A DNA stretch of 64,000 nucleotides from Hafnia alvei (GTDB lineage: Bacteria > Pseudomonadota > Gammaproteobacteria > Enterobacterales > Enterobacteriaceae): positions 62,001-126,000 of the forward strand of contig NZ_FMIQ01000062.1 of NCBI RefSeq assembly GCF_900095695.1, in the 5' to 3' direction. A program made the position numbers and the translations under genes. Shown here piece by piece: positions 1-8,877 of this stretch. The notes under the pieces are model-generated. The model worked only from the letters and a program-made list of their open reading frames with translations, did not search any database and was not told the DNA's origin. How positions within the stretch are numbered: position 1 is the first letter of the stretch; each line of letters starts with the position of its first letter.

Positions 1-83
1 TCTTCCCAAAGCGTTAGAGATTCAAACCGTGCGGCTAACATTTCTGGCGTTAATGTCCGGCCAAAAGGATGGGGGGAAATCAT
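1..83 (-). CDS. csdE: CsdE, sulfur acceptor for CsdA (N-terminal part only)
   Basis: Partial gene running off the left edge; only the first 27 or so codons are present. The visible N-terminus contains HPFG, a threonine-rich turn and a TLWE segment, as at the start of E. coli CsdE, a SufE-like protein that takes persulfide sulfur from the cysteine desulfurase CsdA. Its ATG overlaps the csdA stop codon as ATGA at 80-83, so the two genes are translationally coupled. The active-site cysteine lies outside the window. Confidence 0.85.
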   Translation of the reverse strand, partial: MISPHPFGRTLTPEMLAARFESLTLWE

Positions 84-1312
84 GCAAAATCCTCGTCGTT
101 CAAGATTGATAGCGCATAGTTTACCGCTTTTACCAACGCGGTGACGTCTTCAGGGCAATTATAGGGCGCAAATGAAGCACGGAGCGAACCGGTAATGCCC
201 AATGCCTGTATCAACGGCTGCGCACAATGCTGGCCAGCGCGTAACGCTACGCCTTGCTCAGCTATCAAAGCGACTAAATCGCTGTGGTGAATACCTGCAA
301 TATTGAAAGCCAGCAGCGCGGATTTAGGCGCACGGTAGCTGATAAACCCTTTAATCTGGCTAAGCTGTTGTTCTGCTTGTTCGGCCAGCGAGACGCAGTA
401 AGCTTCCGCAGCGGCTAAATCGACGTGTTCTAACCATTCAAGTACCGCGGAAAATCCGATAACTCCGGCGATGTTGGGCGTTCCTGCTTCGAAACGGTGA
501 GGAACGGTTTGTTCGATAAAACCGTCAAATCCGGCTTTGGTTAGCATCTTCCCACCGCCCTGCCATGCGTGCATTTGAGCGAGAAATTCTAGTTTACCGT
601 ACAGCACGCCAAGCCCCGTTGGGCCATACATCTTATGAGCAGAAAAAGCATAAAAATCAACGTTAAGATCGGCGACGTCAAGCGGATGATGTACCACGCC
701 TTGCGCGCCATCAATCATAACTGGCGTGCCATTTTGATGCGCCAGTTCTAGCGCGTAACGTAGATCGGGGCATCCGCCGGTAACGTTCGACATTTGCCCC
801 AAGGCTATCATTTTGGTGCGCGAAGTGAGTAGGGCCGGTAACTGTTTTAGATCCGGTAGCCCGTGTCGGTTGACCGGCAGCTTAACGACATTAGCGCCAC
901 ATTGTTCAGCCACCATCAGCCACGGTATCAAGTTAGCGTGATGCTCTGCTTCACTTACCAGAATTTCATCACCGGCCTGTAAAACGGGGCGCAGATAGCT
1001 TTGCGCTACGAGGTTGATGGCTTCGGTGGTTCCTTTAGTCCAAACAATGCTGTCTGCGCTGTGAGCATGGAGAAGCTGGGCAACCTGCTGACGAGCCGAT
1101 TCATATCGCTGAGTCAAACGCAGAGCAGCCTGATGTTGGCTGCGGTGTACGGTAGCGGCGCTGCCAGCGTAATACGCTTGGGTGGCTTCAAGTAGTGCTT
1201 GAGGTTTAAGTGCGGTTGCTGCGCTGTCGAGGTAGACCGCATGCTGCTCGTTATCTTTTGTTGAAAGTGCAGGGAAGTGGCCGCGAAAGGCTGAATAATT
1301 AAAGGATGTCAT
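80..1312 (-). CDS. csdA: Cysteine desulfurase CsdA
   Basis: A 410-residue class V aminotransferase-fold enzyme that removes sulfur from cysteine with PLP and passes it as a persulfide to CsdE. The PLP lysine is in SAHKMYG (K227) and the sulfur-carrying cysteine is in RAGQHCAQPL (C363). The full-length match, the GTTEAIN phosphate loop and the overlapping csdE start identify CsdA rather than SufS. Known family role: iron-sulfur assembly and sulfur relay to TcdA. It is transcribed leftward into csdE. The 190-base upstream gap shows no obvious structure. Confidence 0.95.
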   Translation of the reverse strand: MTSFNYSAFRGHFPALSTKDNEQHAVYLDSAATALKPQALLEATQAYYAGSAATVHRSQHQAALRLTQRYESARQQVAQLLHAHSADSIVWTKGTTEAINLVAQSYLRPVLQAGDEILVSEAEHHANLIPWLMVAEQCGANVVKLPVNRHGLPDLKQLPALLTSRTKMIALGQMSNVTGGCPDLRYALELAHQNGTPVMIDGAQGVVHHPLDVADLNVDFYAFSAHKMYGPTGLGVLYGKLEFLAQMHAWQGGGKMLTKAGFDGFIEQTVPHRFEAGTPNIAGVIGFSAVLEWLEHVDLAAAEAYCVSLAEQAEQQLSQIKGFISYRAPKSALLAFNIAGIHHSDLVALIAEQGVALRAGQHCAQPLIQALGITGSLRASFAPYNCPEDVTALVKAVNYALSILNDEDFA

Positions 1313-1502
1313 GCGGAATAATTCCTCATTGCGGGCCGCTTAGTTGTCACGCTCAGCGGGGGCGTGACAGATTAATCTGAATAATCCGGCAGTTTTCTGG
1401 CAAAGCTGAAATAGCTTGTTATGCTTTTAACTACTGGCAAATGAATGTGCCGGAGATAAAAAGAGCGTTTAGTAGCGCATTTTAAACTGCAAGGAGTAAA
1501 TC

Positions 1503-1724
1503 ATGAAGAAATTAGGTGCTGTTTTATCCGCCGTGATGTTTACCTTCGTATTGGCTGGTTGTTCAAGCAATTACGTCATGCATACCAACGATGGTCGCAC
1601 TATTGTGAGCGATGGTAAACCTCAGGTGGATAACGAAACCGGAATGATTAGCTACAAAGATGCTAACGGCAATCAGCAGCAGATTAACCGTAACGACGTT
1701 AAAGAAATGACTGAAAGCAATTAA
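1503..1724 (+). CDS. ygdI: Small DUF903 lipoprotein, YgdI type
   Basis: A 73-residue lipoprotein. A lysine-rich start and hydrophobic segment lead to the lipobox LAGC with cysteine at about residue 20. The rest is one small SH3-like DUF903 domain (YVMHTNDGRTI ... SYKDANGNQQQINRNDV). Good ribosome-binding site AAGGAG just before the ATG at 1503. Function is unknown in this family. Placement next to gcvB-gcvA matches E. coli ygdI; ygdR is a close paralogue, so the symbol rests on position. A strong terminator follows. Confidence 0.9.
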   Translation: MKKLGAVLSAVMFTFVLAGCSSNYVMHTNDGRTIVSDGKPQVDNETGMISYKDANGNQQQINRNDVKEMTESN

Positions 1725-1754
1725 TTTGATTATTAAAATCAACGTCGTAAATCT

Positions 1755-1784
1755 AAAAACGCTGACTTCGGTCGGCGTTTTTAG
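1755..1784 (+). terminator. Rho-independent terminator of ygdI
   Basis: Nine-base-pair stem AACGCTGAC/GTCGGCGTT (one T-G pair) closed by a TTCG tetraloop and followed by TTTTT. It ends a few bases before the gcvB terminator on the other strand, so ygdI and gcvB converge. Confidence 0.9.
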
Positions 1785-1785
1785 A

Positions 1786-1983
1786 TAAAAAAAAGCACCG
1801 CAAATTGCGGTGCTACTAATCACTATGGACAGACAGGGTAAATGTACAGGAAGTGAAAAAACAGTAGCCTAGCTACTATGTCTGAAATCGTCAGACAACT
1901 TGCAAACACAACATCACAACCACAAAGCCAAAAGTATTCAGGAACCAAATCCACAAACACTTTTTCGTTCCGGCTCGGGAAGT
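1786..1983 (-). ncRNA. gcvB: GcvB small RNA
   Basis: Read leftward, this ~197-nt stretch matches GcvB. It begins ACTTCCCGAGCCGGAACG, has the GU-rich R1 seed region (about 1895-1930) ending in TTTGCAAGTTGTCTG, an internal hairpin AGTAGCTAGGCTACT followed by a T-run, the conserved block CACTTCCTGTACATTTACC, and the terminator AGCACCGC/GCGGTGCT with eight T residues. GcvB is an Hfq-dependent repressor of many amino-acid and peptide transport mRNAs. It is divergent from its activator gene gcvA, as in E. coli. The R1 segment looks shorter than in E. coli. Confidence 0.95.
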
Positions 1984-2107
1984 GGCGTCACTATAGGTAT
2001 TTGCTGGCCTATCCTCAACGGACAATTTATAATGGCTCGGATAAAAAAAACTAATGGGTAAATAAACGGTTAATTATCTGCAACCGTTTGATAAAAAGTG
2101 TCCAGCC
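1984..2107. promoter_or_regulatory. gcvB-gcvA divergent control region
   Basis: The 124 bases between the 5' end of GcvB and the gcvA start must hold both promoters. In E. coli GcvA autoregulates here and, with GcvR, controls gcvB. I see AT-rich promoter-like sequence (TATAATGG around 2030) but did not assign exact boxes. Confidence 0.6.
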
Positions 2108-3025
2108 ATGTCTAAACGATTACCACCACTAAACTCACTGCGCGTGTTTGATGCGGCAGCCCGACATCTCAGCTTTACCAAGGCTGCAGAGGAGCTGTTT
2201 GTTACTCAGGCTGCGGTAAGTCATCAGATTAAATCATTGGAAGATTTCCTTGGGCTGAAGCTATTTCGTCGCCGTAATCGATCTTTGTTACTGACGGAAG
2301 AAGGGCAAAGCTATTACCTCGATATCAAAGAAATTTTCTCATCCCTTAATGAGGCAACGCGTAAGCTACAGGCGCGTAGCGCCAAAGGCGCATTAACCGT
2401 TAGCCTGCCGCCAAGTTTTGCCATTCAATGGCTCGTTCCACGTCTTTCGGGTTTTAATTCTGCCTATCCGGGCATCGATGTGCGTATTCAGGCCGTCGAT
2501 CGCGAAGAAGGCAAGCTGGCCGATGACGTTGACGTTGCTATTTTTTATGGCCGAGGGCACTGGCCGGGACTGCGCGTAGAGCGTCTGTATGCTGAGTATT
2601 TGCTCCCCGTTTGTTCACCGCAATTATTATTGGGCGAACATCCACTAAAAGATCCGGCCGATATGGCTTATCATACGCTGCTGCACGATACGTCGCGTCG
2701 AGACTGGTTAGCCTATACCCGTCAATTAGGGCTACAGCATATTAACGTTCAGCAGGGACCTATTTTCAGCCACAGCGCGATGGTGGTTCAGGCTGCGGTG
2801 CATGGTCAGGGTATTGCGTTAGTGAATAACGTGATGGCGCAAACCGAGATCGAAGCCGGTCGTCTGGTTTGTCCGTTTAACGATGTGCTCATCAGTAAGA
2901 ATTCATTTTATCTGGTCTGTCAGGATAGCCAGGCGGAGCTGGGGAAAATTGCGGCATTCCGTCAGTGGATCCTCGCGCGTGCGGCGAGTGAGCAGGAAAA
3001 ATTCCGTTTTCGTTATGAATCTTAA
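2108..3025 (+). CDS. gcvA: GcvA, LysR-type regulator of glycine cleavage
   Basis: A 305-residue LysR regulator. The N-terminal winged helix (FDAAARHLSFTKAAEELFVTQAAVSHQIKSLE is spread over residues ~14-45) is nearly the same as in E. coli GcvA, followed by a type-2 periplasmic-binding-like effector domain. Known role: activates gcvTHP and gcvB when glycine is plentiful, with GcvR as co-regulator. It is divergent from gcvB and followed by ygdD and rlmM in the same order as E. coli, which supports the assignment strongly. Confidence 0.95.
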   Translation: MSKRLPPLNSLRVFDAAARHLSFTKAAEELFVTQAAVSHQIKSLEDFLGLKLFRRRNRSLLLTEEGQSYYLDIKEIFSSLNEATRKLQARSAKGALTVSLPPSFAIQWLVPRLSGFNSAYPGIDVRIQAVDREEGKLADDVDVAIFYGRGHWPGLRVERLYAEYLLPVCSPQLLLGEHPLKDPADMAYHTLLHDTSRRDWLAYTRQLGLQHINVQQGPIFSHSAMVVQAAVHGQGIALVNNVMAQTEIEAGRLVCPFNDVLISKNSFYLVCQDSQAELGKIAAFRQWILARAASEQEKFRFRYES

Positions 3026-3081
3026 GCATCGCTTGCCGATGATAAGTATTCATGCACACGGCTTAATACAGGGTAATCGGA

Positions 3082-3477
3082 ATGAGTAGTCGTTCAATGA
3101 TGATTTTTGCCGCGATCAGCGGTTTCGTTTTTGTTGCACTGGGGGCGTTTGGCGCACATGTCTTGAGCCGAACCTTGGGTGCTGCTGAGATGGATTGGCT
3201 GCATACTGGATTGCAGTATCAGGGGATCCATACGCTGGCAATTTTAGGGCTGGCAGCCTTAATGCAGCGTCGTAAAAATCTGTGGTTCTATTGGAGCAGT
3301 GCGTTATTGGCTCTGGGAACCGTGTTGTTTTGTGGAAGTCTTTATTGTCTGGCGCTGTCGCATCTTAAACTGTGGGTGTACATCACACCTATCGGCGGCG
3401 TTTGCTTTTTAGTAGGTTGGGCTTTGATGTTAGTAGGTGCCTTACGCATGAGGAAAAGGGCGGAACGCCATGAATAA
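3082..3477 (+). CDS. ygdD: DUF423 inner-membrane protein YgdD
   Basis: A 131-residue protein with four predicted membrane helices (roughly residues 5-25, 45-65, 72-92, 98-120) and the conserved GAFGAHVL segment of the DUF423 family near the N-terminus. Function unknown. Its last codons overlap the rlmM start by 8 bases, so the pair is co-transcribed and probably translationally coupled. Confidence 0.9.
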   Translation: MSSRSMMIFAAISGFVFVALGAFGAHVLSRTLGAAEMDWLHTGLQYQGIHTLAILGLAALMQRRKNLWFYWSSALLALGTVLFCGSLYCLALSHLKLWVYITPIGGVCFLVGWALMLVGALRMRKRAERHE

Positions 3478-4615
3478 ATTAGCTTTATATTGCCGCCCAG
3501 GATTCGAAAAAGAATGCGCAGCAGAAATTACCGAGAAAGCTGCGGCTCTTGAAGTCTTTGGTTTTCCAAGAGTTAAAGAAAATAGCGGCTATGTGACCTT
3601 CGAATGCTATCAGTATGAAGATGCCGACAAGCTCGCCAAAAACTTGCCATTCCGTGAGCTGATTTTTGCTCGTCAGATGATTGTGGTGGGTGAGTTGCTT
3701 AAAGATTTGCCGACTGACGATCGCGTTTCGCCGATTGTCGGAATGCTGATGAACGTGATTGAAGGTGCCGGTGAACTGCGCGTTGAAGTTCCGGATACCA
3801 ATGAAAGCAAAGAGCTGATGAAGTTCTGCCGCAAGTTCACGGTACCGCTGCGCGCTGCGCTGCGTGAGCAAAAGATCTTGCTGAAGAACGAAAATGCGCA
3901 CCGCCCCGTGGTGCACGTGTTCTTTATTGCGCCGGGCTGCTGCTATGTGGGTTATTCCTATAGCAATAACAACTCGCCGTTCTATATGGGGATCCCGCGT
4001 CTGAGATTCCCATCGGATGCGCCAAGCCGTTCAACGCTGAAGCTGGAAGAAGCGCTGCACGTGTTTATCCCGCACGATGAGTGGGATGAGCGTCTTGCTG
4101 GGGGTATGAAAGCGGTCGATTTGGGTGCATGCCCCGGTGGCTGGACTTACCAATTGGTGAAACGCAGCATGTGGGTGCATTCAGTCGATAACGGTCCAAT
4201 GGCACCCAGCCTGATGGATACCGGACAGGTTACACACCATAAAGCTGATGGTTTTAAATTTGAGCCACCGCATACCAACGGCGTTGATTGGCTGGTATGT
4301 GACATGGTTGAGAAACCGGCGAAGGTTTCAAGTTTGGTCGCGCGTTGGCTGGTGAATGGCTGGTGCCGTGAAGCTATCTTCAACCTGAAGTTGCCGATGA
4401 AAAAGCGTTATGAAGAAGTGAGTCAAAACCTGTCTATTTTGGCGCAAACGCTGAAAGACAACGGGATTAATGCTCAAATCGCAGCTAAACAGCTTTACCA
4501 CGATCGTGAAGAAATCACGGTGCACGTGCGTCGCATCTGGGGCGCGATCCCAGGCCGTCGCGATGAGCGTGAACTTAACCGTCGTATGCAGTTGAAGAAT
4601 AGTAATAATAGCTAA
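3470..4615 (+). CDS. rlmM: 23S rRNA 2'-O-ribose C2498 methyltransferase RlmM
   Basis: A 381-residue enzyme with an N-terminal THUMP-like RNA-binding half and a C-terminal Rossmann methyltransferase half. The SAM-binding motif [15 protein letters not shown] starts at about residue 216, and conserved [14 protein letters not shown] and [12 protein letters not shown] segments follow. Known role: methylates C2498 of 23S rRNA. The C-terminus is about 15 residues longer than the 366-residue E. coli enzyme, ending in a basic, asparagine-rich tail. The start overlaps ygdD. Confidence 0.95.
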   Translation: MNKLALYCRPGFEKECAAEITEKAAALEVFGFPRVKENSGYVTFECYQYEDADKLAKNLPFRELIFARQMIVVGELLKDLPTDDRVSPIVGMLMNVIEGAGELRVEVPDTNESKELMKFCRKFTVPLRAALREQKILLKNENAHRPVVHVFFIAPGCCYVGYSYSNNNSPFYMGIPRLRFPSDAPSRSTLKLEEALHVFIPHDEWDERLAGGMKAVDLGACPGGWTYQLVKRSMWVHSVDNGPMAPSLMDTGQVTHHKADGFKFEPPHTNGVDWLVCDMVEKPAKVSSLVARWLVNGWCREAIFNLKLPMKKRYEEVSQNLSILAQTLKDNGINAQIAAKQLYHDREEITVHVRRIWGAIPGRRDERELNRRMQLKNSNNS

Positions 4616-4623
4616 GTAATTGA

Positions 4624-4672
4624 TCCTCTCCTAGCCTCCCTTGAGAAAGGGAAGGTTAGGAGAGGGAAGTTT
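4624..4672. terminator. Hairpin between convergent rlmM and xni
   Basis: Long stem with few mismatches: CCTCTCCTAGCCTCCCTT at 4625-4642 pairs with the complementary arm at 4647-4665, with a GAGA loop. A short T-run (GTTTT) follows on the plus strand. It probably terminates rlmM and may block transcription from both sides. Confidence 0.7.
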
Positions 4673-4688
4673 TAACTGGTGGTCAATT

Positions 4689-5441
4689 CTACGGCAAACG
4701 CAACTGCTGCAGGTTGCCGCTGATCGTCAGATTGGTTTGTAGCGTGGCGACTTTCTTACACAGCTCCGCCTGTTCCCTGTGTTCTTCCAACTTCTTGCGC
4801 CATTTATCTGGCACACTTTCTATCTGTTCAAAAATATTGGCCAGCGAGCCAAATTCGTTAAGTAACGTAGCCGCTGCTTTTGGTCCAATGCCGGGTATAC
4901 CGGATATCTTGCTGCTGCTGATCCCTGCCAGTCCCCAGTAATCTGTGAGCTGTTGTGGTTCTACGCCGAACTCTTTTTTCACGAAAGGTAAATCTAGCCA
5001 GCGTTTTTGGAAGTAATCACGGATTTGAATGGTAGGGGCTAACAGCTGACAGTAGCCTTTATCCGTGGAGACGATCGTCACGCGATTTCCCGTTTGCGCA
5101 ATTTTGTATGCCAGCGTCGCGGCGAGGTCATCCGCTTCATTACCTGCCGAATGCCAGCTTTGTACGCCTAATTTATTGAACGCCTCACGGATGGCGGGCA
5201 TTTCTGCGGCTAAGTTTTCAGGCATGGCGCTACGGCCGGCTTTATAGTCCGGTAAGGCCTGATGACGCCAACTGTTATCGCGATCGTCTTCATCAAAAAC
5301 GGCCACGGCATGGGTTGGTTGGCTGTGCGCCAACAGCTGCTGTAGCGCATGTTGGCAAGCAATAACGCAGGGCGAACCCTGAACGGCATGAATGCGGCGG
5401 ATGAGGTTTAGGGCGTCAACGATCAGAAGGTGTATTTGCAT
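4689..5441 (-). CDS. xni: Xni (ExoIX), flap endonuclease-like protein
   Basis: A 250-residue FEN family protein related to the 5' nuclease domain of DNA polymerase I. The start is the ATG at 5441 ([20 protein letters not shown]), which aligns with the E. coli start; upstream in-frame codons are not conserved. Metal-binding acidic clusters are visible at [20 protein letters not shown] and VSTDKGY, with a helix-hairpin-helix [14 protein letters not shown] near residue 180. Known role: structure-specific flap endonuclease activity, minor in repair. The gene lies just past the ppnN terminator. Confidence 0.92.
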   Translation of the reverse strand: MQIHLLIVDALNLIRRIHAVQGSPCVIACQHALQQLLAHSQPTHAVAVFDEDDRDNSWRHQALPDYKAGRSAMPENLAAEMPAIREAFNKLGVQSWHSAGNEADDLAATLAYKIAQTGNRVTIVSTDKGYCQLLAPTIQIRDYFQKRWLDLPFVKKEFGVEPQQLTDYWGLAGISSSKISGIPGIGPKAAATLLNEFGSLANIFEQIESVPDKWRKKLEEHREQAELCKKVATLQTNLTISGNLQQLRLP

Positions 5442-5451
5442 GATGGTTATA

Positions 5452-5492
5452 ATTATTCGGAAAAGAAAAAGGGCGGTAACTCGACCGCCCTG
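5452..5492 (-). terminator. Rho-independent terminator of ppnN
   Basis: Read leftward: stem GGGCGGT/ACCGCCC (5471-5490) with a six-base loop, then TTTTTCTTTT. It lies between the ppnN stop and the xni start 11 bases beyond, so xni needs read-through or its own start within or after the hairpin. Confidence 0.85.
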
Positions 5493-5509
5493 CATAAAGT
5501 AATGGTTAA

Positions 5510-6874
5510 TTACTTAATGATTTCATAGCAAGGTTCGTAGGCGGTTCCCGGCAGCTTCATACGATGCTGTGCGACAAAGCCTTGCAGCAGATGATCCATG
5601 TGCTGCATCATTTTTGCATCGCCGTGGATCTTAAACCGACCATGTTTTTCAATCTCGGCAATACCCACTTCTTTCACGTTACCCGCCACAATGCCTGAGA
5701 ATGCGCGGCGCAGCGCTGCAGCTAACTGCTCAGGCGGTTGGTCAGGATGCAGATTTAGCGCGGCCATGTTTGCGTGTGTCGGCTCAAACGGCAGCTGCAA
5801 ATCTGGCGCAATTTTGATCGACCAGTTAAAGCTGTAGAAATCACCGGTTTGGCGGCGGTTCTCTTTTACTTTCGGCATGGCGCGTTTCATCTGGCGAGCG
5901 ACCTCAGCCGGATCGTCGATGATAATGGTGTAATGCTTACGTGCTGTTTCGCCCAGCGTACTCATGATGAATTCATCCAGCACGCGGAAGTAATCCTCAC
6001 TCTCTTTTGGCCCAGTTAGGATCAGCGGTAAAACCTGATCTTTGTTTTCTGGATTCATCAGAATGCCTAGCAGGTAGAGCAGCTCTTCTGCCGTCCCCAC
6101 GCCGCCAGGGAAGATGATGATGCCATGACCAAAGCGAACGAAGGCTTCCAGACGCTTTTCAATATCCGGCATAATCACCAGTTCGTTCACCAGCGGGTTA
6201 GGCGGCTCGGCGGCGATGATGGAAGGCTCGGTCATACCGATAAAGCGACTTTCTCTGTAACGTTGTTGGGCGTGTCCAACGGCGGCACCTTTCATCGGCG
6301 CTTCCATTGCGCCTGGCCCGCAGCCGGTGCAGATATTCAGCTCGCGCAGTCCTAGCTGGTTACCCACTTTACGTGCGTACAGGTATTCGATCTCGTTAAT
6401 GGAATGCCCTCCCCAGCACACAATCATGTTCGGTTCTTCGCCAACGTGCAGGGCGCGGGCGTTACGCAGAATCGAAAATACCATGTTGGTGATATGTACT
6501 GGGCTTTTGGCATCCAGATGTGGATAGCGATCGGTGTTGGTCATCTGTCCGTTAACAAACAGAATATCGCGCAGCACGGCAAATAGGTTGGCCTGTAGAG
6601 CGCGAATGATCTGCCCATCGACAAAAGCGTCTTCAGGCGGATTAACCAATTCCAGTTTCACGCCGCGCTCGCGACGTAGTACGTTGATGTCAAAATTTTC
6701 GAAGCGCGATAGTAGCTCGTTGCTGTTATCAGTTTGTGCGCCGGAGTTAAGTACGGCGAGGGAGCAGTTGCGGAATAGGCGGTATAAATCACTGCTTGCC
6801 GTGCGCTTTAGCATGTCGACTTCAAGCTGCGACAATAAATCCATAGACCCAAGCGGGCTGATATGTGTAATCAA
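5510..6874 (-). CDS. ppnN: PpnN, pyrimidine/purine-nucleotide 5'-monophosphate nucleosidase
   Basis: A 454-residue LOG-family enzyme that hydrolyses nucleoside monophosphates to base and ribose 5-phosphate and is known to bind (p)ppGpp. The signature [15 protein letters not shown] is near residue 255, with CWGGHSINE and [17 protein letters not shown] segments flanking the nucleotide site. The start is taken as TTG at 6874 because AGGAG is spaced five bases before it and this gives exactly the E. coli length. The GTG two codons upstream at 6880 overlaps the Shine-Dalgarno sequence. Confidence 0.95.
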   Translation of the reverse strand: MITHISPLGSMDLLSQLEVDMLKRTASSDLYRLFRNCSLAVLNSGAQTDNSNELLSRFENFDINVLRRERGVKLELVNPPEDAFVDGQIIRALQANLFAVLRDILFVNGQMTNTDRYPHLDAKSPVHITNMVFSILRNARALHVGEEPNMIVCWGGHSINEIEYLYARKVGNQLGLRELNICTGCGPGAMEAPMKGAAVGHAQQRYRESRFIGMTEPSIIAAEPPNPLVNELVIMPDIEKRLEAFVRFGHGIIIFPGGVGTAEELLYLLGILMNPENKDQVLPLILTGPKESEDYFRVLDEFIMSTLGETARKHYTIIIDDPAEVARQMKRAMPKVKENRRQTGDFYSFNWSIKIAPDLQLPFEPTHANMAALNLHPDQPPEQLAAALRRAFSGIVAGNVKEVGIAEIEKHGRFKIHGDAKMMQHMDHLLQGFVAQHRMKLPGTAYEPCYEIIK

Positions 6875-6915
6875 AGTCACTCCTATACATCTACCGATGC
6901 GGTTACCGCGATGGC

Positions 6916-6972
6916 ATCAGGAATAACGAGTCCTGTCTATTGTTAGGCAGGCTCAATTCCGTTGTTCCTGAT
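6916..6972 (-). promoter_or_regulatory. Stem-loop in the ppnN leader
   Basis: Outer arms ATCAGGAA (6916-6923) and TTCCTGAT (6965-6972) pair perfectly and enclose a second short stem TCCTG/CAGG. It sits 42 bases upstream of the ppnN start and could be mRNA leader structure or a DNA dyad. The remaining gap to the queF stop (6973-7190) shows nothing else I can name. Confidence 0.5.
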
Positions 6973-7190
6973 ACGTTTTGCTACTGTATTAATGCACGCT
7001 TTCACCTTACAGATTTAGCATTCTGAGCCGATAGCCTATTTATGCTCAAGGCCTGATAGGTTGCTTGATTCATCAATAGCTTATTGTGAACTCGTGCATT
7101 TTGCGTCCTGCAAACACCTTACCGTTGTCTTTTGACTTTTGCCAACACTCTTACGTAAGCGCGCGTAATGATTTGCCATTTTTGCGAAGC

Positions 7191-8036
7191 CTATTGGCGA
7201 ACCAGTCGGCCTTTTGGTGCAACGAACGGCGTATTTGTGCGCCAAGGATTAATATCCAAGCCACCGCGGCGCGTATAGCGAGCATAAACGCTGAGCGTTT
7301 CGGGCTGACAAAAGCGCTGGATATCGCAGAAGATACGTTCTACACACTGTTCGTGGAACTCGTTGTGATGGCGGAAAGAAACCAGATAACGCAGCAGCGC
7401 TTCACGATCGATGGCTGGGCCGCGGTATTGAATCATCACCGAGCCCCAGTCAGGCTGATGGGTAATTAAACAGTTGGATTTCAGCAAGTGGCTCACCAAT
7501 GTTTCTTCCACCACGTTCTGTTGATTAGCGGCGTTCTTAAGCAGATCAGCGTCAAATTCGTAGTTATCGATTTCAATATCGAGATTGTCGATGCATTCTC
7601 CACTGAAGGCGGCAATTGGCTGACCTTCAACGTCATCAAGCTTCATCAGCTGTACGCGTACGTCACCTTGCGCACAGTGTGATAAGTCGCGTTGGAGCGT
7701 GGTTTGCACGTCATCCCAGCTAGCGAAGCGCGTTTGATTGAAGCTGTTGAGATAAAGTTTAAAGCTTTTTGATTCAATCAAATTCTGGCTAAAGGCATCC
7801 AATTCCACATCGGCGATCGCAACCTGCGGCAGGCCTTTGGCGTTAAGCCATGAGAGCTCATACAGGGTCCAAATATCGCCGCCGGTGAAAGGCAGTGAAT
7901 CAGGATAAAGTCCCAGAGGTTCACGATTCATACTGCGAGGAACGGGCTGAAGCAGCGAAGCGTCGTAGCTGTCGCGGTATTCAGTGGCTTTGCCGAGCGT
8001 TAAGCCAGCAAGGGCCTGATGATCTTGGTATGACAT
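7191..8036 (-). CDS. queF: QueF, NADPH-dependent preQ0 reductase
   Basis: A 281-residue enzyme of queuosine synthesis that reduces the nitrile of 7-cyano-7-deazaguanine to preQ1. The covalent-thioimide cysteine and the catalytic aspartate lie in [16 protein letters not shown], and substrate-binding [17 protein letters not shown] and [10 protein letters not shown] are present. The start is ATG 8036 ([16 protein letters not shown]), matching E. coli YqcD; eleven upstream codons are unlikely to be translated. It is divergent from syd, with only 72 bases between the two starts. Confidence 0.95.
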   Translation of the reverse strand: MSYQDHQALAGLTLGKATEYRDSYDASLLQPVPRSMNREPLGLYPDSLPFTGGDIWTLYELSWLNAKGLPQVAIADVELDAFSQNLIESKSFKLYLNSFNQTRFASWDDVQTTLQRDLSHCAQGDVRVQLMKLDDVEGQPIAAFSGECIDNLDIEIDNYEFDADLLKNAANQQNVVEETLVSHLLKSNCLITHQPDWGSVMIQYRGPAIDREALLRYLVSFRHHNEFHEQCVERIFCDIQRFCQPETLSVYARYTRRGGLDINPWRTNTPFVAPKGRLVRQ

Positions 8037-8108
8037 TATGTGGCCTATATTCGAATAAGAACGGTACAATCAGTGAATACCCTACAGTTTACCTTAGTGA
8101 GAGAAAAC

Positions 8109-8660
8109 ATGGTGCATGATGTTTCTGCCGCGCTAGCGGAGTTTACCCAGCGTTTTATTGACAACTGGCAGCGTGAAAGCGGTGATTTTCCCTATAGCGA
8201 AGCGTTATATGGTGTTGCTTCACCCTGCGTAGTGCATACCGACAACGAAAAGGTGTACTGGAAACCGCAGCCTGCGGCCGTTTCTGATGGTCTAAGCGGT
8301 ATTTCCCGCGCTTTGGATATTCAGCTGCATGAGGATATCGTTCCCTTTTTCACCTCGCAGTATGCGGGTGATATGAGCGCGGTATTGGGTGATTTAGCGC
8401 TAGATCTGGTGCAGGTGTGGAGCGAGGATGACTTGCTGCGTTTGCAAGAAAATCAGATCGGACATTTAGTGACTCAGCGTCGGTTAAAACTTCCCCCAAC
8501 ACTCTTCCTTGCCACCACCGATTCCGAGCTACAGCTGATCTCGCTATGTAACCTTACCGGTAATGTTCTGCTTGAACAGTTTGGCAGTAAACAGCGTGAA
8601 GTGCTGGCCGAATCGCTGTCAGAATTCCTGTCTCGTCTACAACCTGTCGTTTTTAAGTAA
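8109..8660 (+). CDS. syd: Syd, SecY-interacting protein
   Basis: A 183-residue soluble protein of the Syd family, known to bind SecY and to monitor mis-assembled translocons. Conserved blocks YGVASPCVV, YTTQFAGDM-like FFTSQYAGDMSAVLGD and ENQIGHLVTQRRLKLPPTLF are present. The ATG at 8109 follows AGTGAGAG and aligns with the E. coli start. Its order between queF and csrB is as in E. coli. Confidence 0.92.
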   Translation: MVHDVSAALAEFTQRFIDNWQRESGDFPYSEALYGVASPCVVHTDNEKVYWKPQPAAVSDGLSGISRALDIQLHEDIVPFFTSQYAGDMSAVLGDLALDLVQVWSEDDLLRLQENQIGHLVTQRRLKLPPTLFLATTDSELQLISLCNLTGNVLLEQFGSKQREVLAESLSEFLSRLQPVVFK

Positions 8661-8666
8661 ATTTGG

Positions 8667-8695
8667 CTTACACGGCTGCCCGTCACCGTGTAAGA
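8667..8695 (+). other. Dyad after syd, possible terminator
   Basis: CTTACACGG and CCGTGTAAG form a perfect nine-base inverted repeat with an eleven-base spacer just after the syd stop. No T-run follows, and its right arm overlaps the UvrY-type box, so it may be a regulatory dyad rather than a terminator. Confidence 0.45.
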
Positions 8696-8706
8696 GATCT
8701 CTCACA
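8689..8706 (+). promoter_or_regulatory. UvrY/GacA-type box upstream of csrB
   Basis: TGTAAGAGATCTCTCACA matches the known consensus TGTAAG-N6-CTTACA with one mismatch. It lies about 175 bases before the inferred csrB start, where BarA-UvrY activation of csrB is known to act in enterobacteria. Confidence 0.75.
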
Positions 8707-8841
8707 AGGCGTGTAGGATATATCGCTTATTAGTGCAGATATTGTGTAGGTTGTTTTTATTTTTTATATAAAAATCAATAAGTAAAATTATTTTCTTGCG
8801 GATTTTTACCGTGTAAGCCAAATGTGAGCCAATTAGGCTCA

Positions 8842-8870
8842 TTGTTTTAAGCCTAAGAATAAGCGATATT
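8842..8870 (+). promoter_or_regulatory. Predicted csrB promoter
   Basis: TTGTTT (8842-8847) and GATATT (8865-8870) with a 17-base spacer place the RNA start near 8878, consistent with the usual CsrB length. Inferred by eye. Confidence 0.55.
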
Positions 8871-8877
8871 AGCTTCA

